Source of the DNA: Proteles cristata cristata
Lineage: Eukaryota > Chordata > Mammalia > Carnivora > Hyaenidae
Direction: 5' to 3'
DNA length: 64,000 nt
Assembly: GCA_017311185.1 (NCBI GenBank)
Contig: JAESUZ010003530.1
Coordinates: 620,001-684,000 of the forward strand
Shown piece by piece: positions 22,570 to 32,815 of the stretch. Both the position numbers and the translations under genes were made by a program. The stretch's first letter is position 1. The number at the start of each line of letters is the position of its first letter. The notes under the pieces are model-generated. The model did no database searches and was not told the origin of the DNA. It was given only the letters and a program-made list of their open reading frames with translations.

Positions 22570-25363
22570 TGTATTTTTAAGACTAACACTTCAATGGAGA
22601 CTTCAAGTACCCTTGTTTCATCTATTTACATATTAAATATATTTTTTCCAATATCAAGTATAGTAACTATATTTGTAAATCTATACTTTCAAGGTCATTC
22701 CAACCCACTTTTTTCTTTAGTCCCAGTAAATTTTAAAACCTATCTATAACTCATGTGCTTCCGGATCAGAAAAATAACATATACATCTATGAAGAAGGGT
22801 GTAGGGATTATAAAAAGTAGAGATTGCAGGCTCAACCTAAGGCATTTAGATTAAAAAAATTAAAACCACGGTACTGGCCAAAACATCTTCAGGCTCTAGC
22901 CACCTCAGCTCTACTCTTTCCTTAAAAACTCGTTAGTGTCTTTGCAAAAATATTGGCCTATTTTTCTTGTACTTTAAGACATATAAATTAATCCAGGTTA
23001 TATTGAAGTCTTTATCAGATCACATTCTACTATATCATATTGTTTTCAGATTTTCTAGCCAGATTTTCAGGTCAGCTAATTGAATAAAAGTAGATCTAGC
23101 AAAAACCTTTTAACAGAACACTTTGTGCTTCTTCCTCTCTACTCTGGAAAAATTGAGATGGTTCATACTGATCCTAGGCCACTAGACGTATGTTAGGTCA
23201 GCCCAATTCTTGGACAGCATAGGTTTATTTTCAGTATCCTGCCAAACTCACACTTCCACCCCTAGTGCATGCCCATACCATAAGTATTTTCCTTACATGT
23301 TAAATTTGGATCAACATTTCTCTCTCTCTCTCTCTCTGTTTTTATCCTTCTAAAAATCTTTGCTGTGTAATTTTTAAAAAAAGGTGATTTTTGTTTGTGA
23401 ATATATTCTACTTTATTTCACATAATACATAGTGATTTCACATTATAGATTATATTTCATAAAATATATTTTATTTCACATCATACATTAATTTGTTATT
23501 TATTATTTATGTTAGAGTAAAAGAACTATAGATTCAGAGACTTATAGATCTGGATGGGACTTAGAAATTGTGATCTTCATCATTTACAAAACAGAGCAAT
23601 TGAATAGTGTCACAATGTTCTATCAGTATGGGTTTGGTCAGTAGAACTGCCATCGTACATATTGTGCCGATAAGGAATTTAATAGAGCAATTTGGGCTTA
23701 CACAAATGTGGGGGAAGGAAAGATCTCTGATGGAAGGGTCAGAGAAATAACCTGAAACACTGGAGAAGGGGAAGAAAACCATGGGTGCATTGCAGTGTAG
23801 ACATCTGGATGCCTACCATGTCTGGCTACTGAGATGTTACAGAAATAATGGCCTCTCCTTCAGTTCTGCCTTCCAGATCTTAGGCAGACTCCTGTCACTG
23901 GCAGACTGTAACCTGTAGCTCTACGGAAGACGATTGTGAGGAAGGTAGCTCCAGGCTTTAGCAGGAACTATAGTGATGGTACAAGTGACCCTGGCACAGT
24001 AGCATACCTGATTCACAGCACTCATCCATTCTGTGACTCACCTTTCTTCACCTTTTCCTAGACCTGAGTGTGTGTGTGTCTCTACCTCTCCTGATCATCA
24101 AGCAATCCTAGAGTTTTGACACCTTCTACTTCTTCATGGAATCATTTTCGATTGCTTCTTATACCTATAGACTTCTTTCTAAAAGTTACTAAAACTAACA
24201 CTAATTTCTGTCATGCCTATTTCTTGAACATTAAACCTGAAGTAGATTCACTCTTTAAACATTATGTCCACCTGATTACTCACTGGAGCAAAGACTCAGG
24301 TTGTTAGAGCTACAAACACAAATTTCATGAATTATTTAGATTTCCAGGCTTAGGAAAGAAATCTAAATTAAGGCAGCCTCAATAATTATACTGAAAAATA
24401 GAGAAATCTTAATATTTGCATTGCTGGATACTTTGGGACTAGATCCCAGAGGGAGGTTTGAGAATACAATCTGTTTTCCAAATTGATAGTGGAAATGTTG
24501 ATGTAGCACTTAATCTGCTGGTCTGAAGCCAGTGAGCTAAACTCTACTCTGTCCATAAACTACTCATAAATAACAATCCTTATGTATCTCCTACTTTACC
24601 CCATTCACTTATTTTCCATGACCGAGCAGTTGATGAATAATTGAAACCCAACTTGGTATGATTTTTATTGATAAACATTGTTCACTGCTTTCCAAATGAT
24701 TGCATTAGAAAAACTCGACAGATTTGGATATATGTGTTTTGAATCCTAAATGGTTAAGAAGTAATAATTTAGCTTATAGAGCAATTGAATAACAATTTTT
24801 TAGAGGGTATTCTTCCATTTAACAGAAAGATGTATAAATTTTAATAGTGCAGTACACAATGAAAATTTATATGTGAACTGGAAGAATTTTTTATTGCTAA
24901 CAGTTTGAGTCATGGCTCAACTATAAATTATGTACATATAAGTGATTTGTTTAATCCTGGGTTTTCTGGTCACTCATTCTTCAAATTAGACTAGTTTCGT
25001 GATGTGGAATAAAATGCTAGCAGCTCAAAATTATGTAATTATTCGTATTGGGCTTCAATATGTAAAATTTGACATGTAAGGATGACATTTGATGATGTTA
25101 GTTGTAAACAGTGGGCAAATGGATAGTATTAACTGGTCCACTAGTTCTTGCGAGCTAGTAGTTAAATTAAAAAAATTTTTTTTTCCTAAACATCTTGTGC
25201 AAGCTAAATGTGAGATGCAAGGCTGATAGTGAAATTAGATTTATATTAAGTAAAACTGTGAGTTCATCAGATTTACTGAAGAATTGTCTTTGGCTTTCAT
25301 ATGCTGTTGAAACAGAGTTGAAAGCATATGATTAGTCAGTGATGAAAGTATCTATCTTAACAG

Positions 25364-25435
25364 GTAAATATTGGGAAGATGGATTCACCCATTGAAAAGT
25401 GGAACCTAATAATTGGCAACTTGGCTTTAAAGCAG
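25364..25435 (+). CDS. SLC41A2: SLC41A2 coding exon b (72 nt)
   Basis: It encodes 24 residues, VNIGKMDSPIEKWNLIIGNLALKQ, phase 0 at both ends. The family counterpart in SLC41A1 also reads N-I-G-x-M-D after the LASRLSTA motif, which fixes the frame and the acceptor at 25363. The donor is CAG|GTAAGT at 25436. The polypyrimidine tract before the acceptor is poor (GTATCTATCTTAACAG) and the first exon bases are GTAAAT, so the acceptor itself reads CAG|GTAAAT like a donor. The segment is the loop and start of a helix between the GN motif and the next membrane span. It is an in-frame cassette by length. Confidence 0.92.
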
Positions 25436-26885
25436 GTAAGTGATGCGCATATATGCTTACAGATCTTGGGTTTATACATCTTGGGTGCTACCTGTAAGAA
25501 TGGAATAAATCCTAGGGCTGTAAAGAACTGCCATTTAATTGTTTCAGGGGCTGAAAACAATAATATAGTATGATGAAAAAGTGATAGAATAAATGGATAC
25601 CTATGATCTCGAAAAGTTTTCTTTCCCTAGGAATTGATCAGGTTCTTCCAAATACAAAAAATAAATAATTAAAATATAAAAATATGTATAAAATTTTAAT
25701 CATAAATATGTAATAGAGCCAGAATTTGAGTACTTGAGTTAATATCTGTACAAATAAATGTTTAGCACTTCATTGCTAAATGCTTTTTTTCCCTACCTTT
25801 TTAAAAGTAAATCTTCTTTAAACTTAACTCTTTTATGTATTATGGTCATATATTTATTTAAACTTGAGTTTTTCCTAATTTGTTAATGTTGTTAGAGCTC
25901 ATGTAAATGAACACATTAAATTGTCAGTTACATATACACTAAATTGTAGATTATATATGGATTATCTGCAAATACTGCTGATCTCTTCCTCTTCCACTAC
26001 TTCCTACTAGGCCCAAGTCACAGGACTGCATCCCTTCCAGCAAGTGGGCTCACGGAGTGCTATTTTAATGGTAGCTCAGTTAGGACATCATGTTGACAAG
26101 CATGGTTGCAGAAGAGTAATTTCATGTAATATATTCCAAAGACATCGAAATAAAATAATTTTTTGCAATATTGGCCTAAAAAAATATCTATCTAGCTGCT
26201 TCTAAGATCACACGGTTAGACATAAGAAAATCTGTGATTTAAACTGAGCTCTAATGTTAAGCAGCTGCATAAACTTTGTTAATTTACTTAACTTTTCTGG
26301 GCTTCCTTCCCCCTTTTTTTAAATCACAGTGTTGTATTAGACGTGTCTACAATCCTTTCCAGCTTGAACTTGTAGAAACCTATGCAGGGGTAATAATCAA
26401 AATATTTAACAACAAATAGGCTTCTATAAATTAATATGCAAATTAAAATTTGAAAATATATCCCATTTTAGTCTTTTAATATTCTAACCTCTTACCAAGC
26501 AGTTTGAGTGGTAGTGTAAATTATTCATCACATCATTCTAGTAATTTCTATCTCAGCGTAACTTTTCCTTCTGTTCTTTGTCTGCATCCTTCCCTTGTCA
26601 TCCTCCCTCCCCGTAAGCTGTTGGTCAGAATGGGAGCCACAGATGGCTCTGGATTCCAGTACATGGACTGGCTTCAGACACACTGAGCACCTAGAAATTC
26701 TTCTCAGATATTGAGCACAACTGTGTTTTCATAGAGAAAAGAATCTTTACAAAGATTGTGTCAGATCGTCAGAGGAGTCCACAACACAAGCACGATTAGG
26801 AATCTGTGAATTAGGTTCCATTAGGGCTTCCTTAATTCTCACATTCTTCTTAATAGGATTCTCAGAGTTCACGGTCAGTGTTACT

Positions 26886-26905
26886 ATTTTTAATCTTTAT
26901 TTACC

Positions 26906-26942
<37 letters not shown>

Positions 26943-27108
26943 ACCAAGTAGGGGAGGGGCAGAGAGAGAGGGAGGCAAAGAAGCTAAAACAGGCTCCAGG
27001 CTCTGAGCTGTCTGCACAGAACCCGATGCGGGGCTCAGACTCATGAGCTGTGAGATCATGACCTGAGCCGAAGTTAGACGCTTAACCAACTGAGCCACCC
27101 AGGCGCCC
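26886..27108 (-). repeat. CAN-SINE
   Basis: Antisense, with a long (GA)n in the tail side. Duplication CAGTGTTACT at 26876-26885 and 27109-27118. Confidence 0.92.
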
Positions 27109-27262
27109 CAGTGTTACTTTCTTTAGTTGCTGGATTGCTTTGTGCCAGTGCTGTGGGAAGCACTTTTTATGTTTATGTAACTCATTTAAATCTCAGTTTT
27201 CAAATTTGATATTGTTGTCACTTTACAGATCATGATTGTGGTTATCTGTGAGGTTATTTTTT

Positions 27263-27481
27263 TTTAATTTTTTAAAATGTTTTTGTTTATTTCTGAGAGA
27301 GAGAGAGACAGCGTGAGCAGGGGAGGGTCAGAGAGAGAGGGAGGCACAGACTCTGAAACAGGCTCCAGGCTCTGAGCTGGCAGTCAGCACAGAGCCCGAC
27401 GGGGGGCTCAAACGCATGAACTGTGAGGTCATGACCTGAGTCAAAGTCAGATGCTTTACCGACTGAGCCACCCAGGTGCCC
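27263..27481 (-). repeat. CAN-SINE, young-type marker
   Basis: Antisense. Perfect 17-bp duplication CTGTGAGGTTATTTTTT at 27246-27262 and 27482-27498. Carries GGCAGTCAGC but TTTCTGAG instead of TTTCTAG at the tail junction. Confidence 0.93.
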
Positions 27482-27510
27482 CTGTGAGGTTATTTTTTAA
27501 TGTCAATTTA

Positions 27511-27750
27511 GGGGCGCCTGGGTGGCTTAGTCGGTTAAGCGTCCGACTTTCGCTTAGGTCATGATCTCGCGGTTCATGGGTTCGAGCTCCGCGTCGGGCT
27601 CTGTGCTGACTGCCAGCTCAGAGCCTGGAGCCTGTTTCAGTCTGTGACTCCCTCTCTCTCTGACCCTCCCCTGCTCATGCTGTCTCTCTCTCTCTCTCCT
27701 AGAAATAAATAAAACATTAAAAAATAAATAAATAAGTAAAATTAAAAAAA
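27511..27750 (+). repeat. CAN-SINE, young subfamily
   Basis: Sense, starting GGGGCGCCTGGGTGGCTTAG, with intact box A and B-like elements and tail CTCTCCTAGAAATAAAT. It sits 12 bp after the duplication of the previous, opposite-strand SINE. Confidence 0.94.
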
Positions 27751-28323
27751 AATAGATAAGAGCTGGGGGAGAACAAGGAATAAATCTATTTTGCCTACTA
27801 TGTGGCCCAAGACCCAGCATAGCGCCTTGTACGTGGTAGATTCTAAATAAGTTACTTGCTAGACAAATTAATTTAAATAACTTGCCACAAGATTAGGTGA
27901 GATAGCCAAGAGTCAGATTCTTATCATTTGATCATAAAATCCAGTCTCTTCCCAGCACTGCCTCTGAAGTCAGACTTCAGTTGTGTGGATTGGGTACACG
28001 GTTCAGTTTCAGTCTTAAGGTTGGTCGGTATCTTCTCAGATGATCTGTGGATTTCACCGTCAAAGTCACTTTGGTTGCTTGATAAAAACAGATACCTGGA
28101 CCCCATCCCATACCCACTGGCACCACATGGTGGCAGTTCAAGAACTCACTGCCTTGGGGGAATATTAAAACTAAAACAGAGTGGCTTCTTCAAAAGGTAA
28201 TGTGGCTCAATGACCAGATGCAATCCTTTCTTCTGATTTTTGGTATGCATATTTACATAATCAAGAAGTAAATACTGTTTTTGAAATGAATAATTCAGTT
28301 GGACTTTCTAAAAACATTGTTAG

Positions 28324-28468
28324 GTTCAAGCAACAGTGGTTGGCTTTCTAGCGGCTGTGGCAGCAATTATCCTGGGCTGGATTCCAGAGGGGAAATACTA
28401 TCTTGACCATTCCATACTCCTGTGCTCTAGCAGTGTGGCCACGGCCTTCATCGCATCTCTTCTGCAGG
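28324..28468 (+). CDS. SLC41A2: SLC41A2 coding exon c (145 nt)
   Basis: It starts [19 protein letters not shown] and ends TAFIASLLQ plus the first base of a glycine codon (phase 0 in, phase 1 out). Acceptor is TTGTTAG at 28317-28323 with a weak pyrimidine tract; donor is G|GTAAGT at 28469. Two hydrophobic spans are visible: about residues 4-19 ([15 protein letters not shown]) and 31-48 ([18 protein letters not shown]), separated by the short polar loop [11 protein letters not shown]. These are transmembrane helices of the first MgtE domain. The exon is only 2.9 kb after exon b. Confidence 0.95.
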
Positions 28469-28589
28469 GTAAGTAGATTTAGAAATGGCTACTCTACTGC
28501 CTTTCACTTTCAAATAATTTCTTTTCCATGTTGACTATTTTTCTTGAAATTATGCCCCTTCATTTATAGAACCACAGAGAAAAAACTTT

Positions 28590-29250
28590 TAAGTTTTTAT
28601 GTAAGTCCCAGTTAGTTAACATACAGGGTAATAGTGGTTTCAGGTGTACAATATAGCAATTCAGCACTTCTGTACGTTACTCAGTGCTCATCACGATAAG
28701 TTTACTGTTAAGGCCCTTCATTTGTTTCACCCATCCTTCCACCCAAATCCATTCTGGTAACTATCAGTTTGTCCCCTGTAGTTAAGTCTGTTTCTTGGTT
28801 TGCCTCTCTCCCTTTTCCCTGTGCTCTTTTGTTTTATCTCTTAAATTCCACATGTGAGTGAAATCATACTGTCTTTGTCTTTCTCTGACTTATTTAGCTT
28901 AGCATAATACCCTCCAGCTCCATCCACATTGTTGCAAATGGCAAGATGTCATTCTTTTTTACGACTAAATAATATTCCATTGTATATATGTACCACAGTC
29001 TTCTTTGTTTATTCCTTCAGTTAATGGACATTTTGGTTGTTTCTATAGTTTGACTATTGTAGATAATGCTTCTAAAATATCAGGGTGCATATATCCCTTT
29101 GAATGAATATTTTTGTATTCTTTGGGTAAATACCTAGTAGTGCAATTGGTACATCATAGGGTAGTTCTATTTTTAACTTTTTGAGGAAACCTCATGCTGT
29201 TTTCCATAGTGTCCATACCAGCCTGCATTCCGACTAAGAGTACAGGGGGA
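28590..29250 (-). mobile_element. L1 3' fragment, older carnivore/L1MA type
   Basis: Begins with CCCAGTTAGTTAACATACAG and continues through GTGCTCATCACGATAAG and CTGACTTATTTAGCTTAGCA to GCCTGCATTCCGACTAAGAG. This is antisense 3'UTR plus ORF2 end, more diverged than the other three L1 3' ends. Truncated in ORF2. Confidence 0.8.
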
Positions 29251-29667
29251 GAGAAGATTTATCTACAAAGTTTTAAAATACCTTATTTCACATATACCTA
29301 TATTTGTTGTATGTAAACCTTAGAACAAAACAGGTTTTCTGAGCTTGTCTCCTGGCATTAGGTACTCTGGTAGAATTCCCAAATGAGATCAAGAAAATAG
29401 CCTAGATATTCATTAGTTTTTGTAAATTAAATTAATTGAGAAACTCCTTTCTGGAAATCATGGAGAGGACTTACTGGCTTGTCATTTGAGTAGCAAGGAT
29501 TCCAGGAACTCTGAATTTCAAAAGCTTTAAACTTTAAAAAATTTTCAGATTTCAAAAAATTTTTTCCCACTATTCCTGTGGCAATACAAATATAACCATA
29601 CGCTCAACACAGTATATTGCTGGCTTTAGACTTTGAAAGAGTCAGAGTTTTAAAAATTAACTACATT

Positions 29668-29899
29668 TGGAGTACCTGGGTAGCTCAGTTGGTTGAGTAT
29701 CCAACTCTTGATTTCGGCTCAGGTCATGGTCTCATGGTTCGTGAGATCAAGCCCTGCATCAGGCTCTGAACTGACTGCATGGAGCGTGCTTGGGCTTCTC
29801 TTTCTTCTCTCCCTCTCTCTCTCTCTCTGCCCCTTCCCCTCCCTCCCTCCCTCCCTCTCTCCCTCTCTCTCTCTCAAAACAAATAAATAAATAAATAAG
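29668..29899 (+). repeat. CAN-SINE
   Basis: Sense, tail (CT)n then AAATAAATAAAT. Duplication TTAACTACATT at 29657-29667 and 29900-29910. Confidence 0.92.
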
Positions 29900-30303
29900 T
29901 TAACTACATTAAAATTTTTCAGTTGGGATATCATTCTTTCTGTTTATTAAGAACTTAACATTAGAGAACTAGCCTATTATGAAATCAGTCATTCTTATTT
30001 TATAAATATCGTCTTACCCTTAAATCACCAGCAAGGCGAAAAATAGAAAATTCTTATGTCAGGTGAATATACAACTGTTAAGCTAACTTATTTGGTTAGG
30101 TTCTGGGACTTTAGAGAATCTTATTAAGATTAAGACTTGACTTTCAAAATATGTTCAAGCATTTTGTTTTGGTACTTCAATTATATTAAGGGTAGTTTCT
30201 TATCTATACATAGAATTACTAGAGAATTAAGTGGTGTTAACACTGGCCAAAGCAGGATGAAATTAAACTTTTGGGAAATTAATTTCTGGTTGAAAGAAAA
30301 GTT

Positions 30304-30485
30304 GGGGTACCTGGGTGGCTCAGTTGGTTAAGCATCAGACTCTGGCTCAGGTCATGATCTCATGGTTCATAAGTTCGAGTCCCACGATGAGCTCTCTGCT
30401 GTCAGCACAGTTCCTGCTTCTGATCCTCTGTCCCCATCTCTCCCCATCCCCTCAAACATAAACACACCCAAAAAGTTAAAACATT
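30304..30485 (+). repeat. CAN-SINE, shortened
   Basis: Sense, starting GGGGTACCTGGGTGGCTCAG; the (CT)n part is short. Confidence 0.88.
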
Positions 30486-30938
30486 AGCTTCTTTTTCTTT
30501 AAGTTCACTTGCTTCTCTTTTCTACTCTTGTTTCATTTACAAATAATTGTTTAAAAGTTTTAAGTAAAAACTATTGGTATTGCCTAGGATTTTCAAAACC
30601 ATAAGAATTCAGACCTTTAAAATACATTTACTTAAAGCATGTTACTTTGAATAATGTGTGTTCTAATTTTATGATAGTTGGACCTTTATGTATATAGAGA
30701 GAGCAGATACTATTAACCACTTTTTGTAAGAAAACTGACTCAGTTAATGTGATTTGTCCAGTTTCATCAGCTTGTTTGCAGAAAATCAGAATTAAAACCT
30801 GTTTTCTGACTCCCAGCTCTTTCCGCTGGCCCATGATGGCAAAATATTTGTTTTCAGTGGAAAAGATGGATGGCATTCTGTCCTAGGAAAAATTTCCATG
30901 TTGATCTTTAAATGTGCTGACTTTGAAAAAAAGAATTT

Positions 30939-31158
30939 GGGGTGCCTGGGTGTCCCAGTTGGTTAAGTGTCCGACTTCAGCTCAGGTCATGATCTCACTG
31001 TGTGTTTGAGCCCTGTGTCAGGCTCTGTGCTGATAGCTCAGAGCCTGGAGCCTGCTTCGGATTCTGTGTCTCCCTCTCTCTGCCCCTCCCCCATTTGTGC
31101 TCTCTCACTCTCTATCCCTCTGTCTCTCTCTCTCTCAAAAAAAAAAAAAAACATTAAA
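30939..31158 (+). repeat. CAN-SINE
   Basis: Sense, starting GGGGTGCCTGGGTGTCCCAG, tail (CT)n and poly-A. Confidence 0.9.
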
Positions 31159-31379
31159 AAAATAGAAAACAAATTCTTTGTGATCACATCTTGATTATTA
31201 CATAATACATTTAAAATTTTTTTCTATTGCTTTTTCTTTTCCTTTTTACAATATTATGGGAAAGGTAGTCTATAGATTGAGAACATCTCCAGAATATAAG
31301 AGGTGAGACATTATTTGAAGCAAGATAAAAATTCTACTTTTAATAATTTTGGCTTTATGGAGTAGTAGAAAACATTGAA

Positions 31380-31510
31380 CTAAAGTTACTTACAAGCTCT
31401 TTGACCTTCCACAAGAAATTAAGATCTGCTCCCAGGACCTCAGTTTTTTTTAAATCTATAAAATGAGTAATACTAGAATACAATCACTTTGAGTCATTTT
31501 CAGTCTAAAA
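31380..31510 (-). repeat. Probable MIR fragment
   Basis: TTACAAGCTCTTTGACCTTC, CCTCAGTTTTTTTTAAATC and TATAAAATGAGTAATACTAG resemble the antisense MIR core. Confidence 0.5.
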
Positions 31511-32355
31511 ATGTAGTGAGATTCAGATCCCCCCGACCCCATAGCCATATTTAGACTTCCATACTGGTCCATGGGTAGCATATAAGTAAACTAATCTTAC
31601 GTATTTCCTGCACTGCATCCTGTAAATGTTGGCATGAGAAAATCTATACAATTGGGTATGGATATAAATGATATCACTCCCCTTCCCCATTTCTATGATT
31701 CAAGAAAATATTTAGGAGAACAAGTACACAGTCATATTTTCATCTTCTGTTCTCTAGTTGAAGGTTCATAGAATCCTTGGTTTAAAGAATATCCTTTACA
31801 ACGACTGCCTTTTGTGTTCTGTTCTCCAGTGTTCAAGTTTTAATTACTTCCCTCTTAATACTTCAATCCTTTCAAATAACAAAACGAAGCAAGCATTCTG
31901 GCTACCACCGTGTAGACAAAGCTGTTTTCTTTGGCCTTCTTCCCAATTGCTGTGCATATAAATATGAATCGCCTTTCTTTGATATTTTCATTCTTTACTT
32001 GAGGGTTAAAATAAAATCTTTGGGTTTGATACATATACACAAATACATTACATCTAAGACCCACATCTTACTAAATTTGAAACTTTAGCTTGAATGTTAT
32101 TTTACAGTAGCTTTTCAGGTCTCTAAATGCAACACTGAACTTCTCAAATCTTCTATGATCCCTACCTGGAATTTGCTGAAAAGCATTTTGCCAGAGCATT
32201 AGAGTAAAATGTTTTGTTTGCTTTAGTCAGCTTATCTAAGCAGTCTAACTGGAAGTGATGTACTCACTCTTTGTCTAGCTTTTATATTTCAGTATTTAGG
32301 GGATTGATTTTCTCTAAATCATAGCATAAAAAGTAATGAGTTTTCTTTCTTCCAG

Positions 32356-32502
32356 GAATAATAATGGTTGGGGTTATCGTTGGTTCAAAGAAGACTGGCA
32401 TAAACCCTGATAACGTTGCTACTCCCATTGCTGCTAGTTTCGGTGACCTCATAACTCTTGCCATATTAGCTTGGATAAGTCAGGGTTTGTACGCCTGTCT
32501 GG
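32356..32502 (+). CDS. SLC41A2: SLC41A2 coding exon d (147 nt, first pore motif)
   Basis: Acceptor TTTCTTTCTTCCAG ends at 32355; donor G|GTAAGT begins at 32503. With the split glycine it reads [20 protein letters not shown], then [20 protein letters not shown], then ISQGLYACL. The proline...GDL segment corresponds to the pore helix of bacterial MgtE, in which an aspartate lines the Mg2+ path; assigning this role to the GDL aspartate here is inference from family alignment. A second GDL motif is expected in the terminal exon, which is outside the window. Phase 1 at both ends, so exon skipping would keep frame (147 = 3 x 49). Confidence 0.95.
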
Positions 32503-32619
32503 GTAAGTTGACTTGATGTTAAATACATATGCTCTTCAGAGTCTCTTTAAATAATTGTTGCAACAATGTCTTGAACCCGTGGCCTTCGTCTGCAGTAGAA
32601 CTGTGGTTGGGACTGATTA

Positions 32620-32815
32620 GAACAATAACTGCCATTTGTTGTATACCTACTATGTGTTGCAGTTCTCATATCCCCCCCCTTTTTTTTCCCTCTTCTTATA
32701 CTATAAGGTAAGAATTATCATGCCTAATTTCAGATGAGAAAACTGTGGATCATAGAGGTTATACATGTTACCCACTACTGGTAGGAAGGCTGAACACAGG
32801 CCTAGTGGTCTGTGA
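32620..32815 (+). repeat. MIR SINE
   Basis: TATACCTACTATGTGTTGCA, TTTCAGATGAGAAAACTGTG and ACCCACTACTGGTAGGAAGG in MIR order; a short C/T tract interrupts it. Confidence 0.7.

Larger units (their letters stand above)
7120..25363 (+). other. SLC41A2 intron a-b (18.2 kb)
   Basis: The largest complete intron. It holds old L1 pieces, MER5A, L2, a full-length antisense L1 and seven SINEs. The stretches 8150-8830, 9390-10880, 11470-11830, 19110-19455, 19736-20205, 21480-22040 and 22570-25363 show no repeat or gene that I recognise. The last of these (2.8 kb before exon b) is the longest repeat-poor block in the first half of the window. Confidence 0.85.
25436..28323 (+). other. SLC41A2 intron b-c (2.9 kb)
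   Basis: Three SINEs lie between 26886 and about 27750. 25436-26875 and 27750-28323 show nothing recognisable. Confidence 0.85.
28469..32355 (+). other. SLC41A2 intron c-d (3.9 kb)
   Basis: Carries an antisense L1 fragment (28590-29250), three sense-strand SINEs (29668, 30304, 30939) and a possible MIR (31380-31510). 31510-32355 shows nothing recognisable. Confidence 0.85.
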
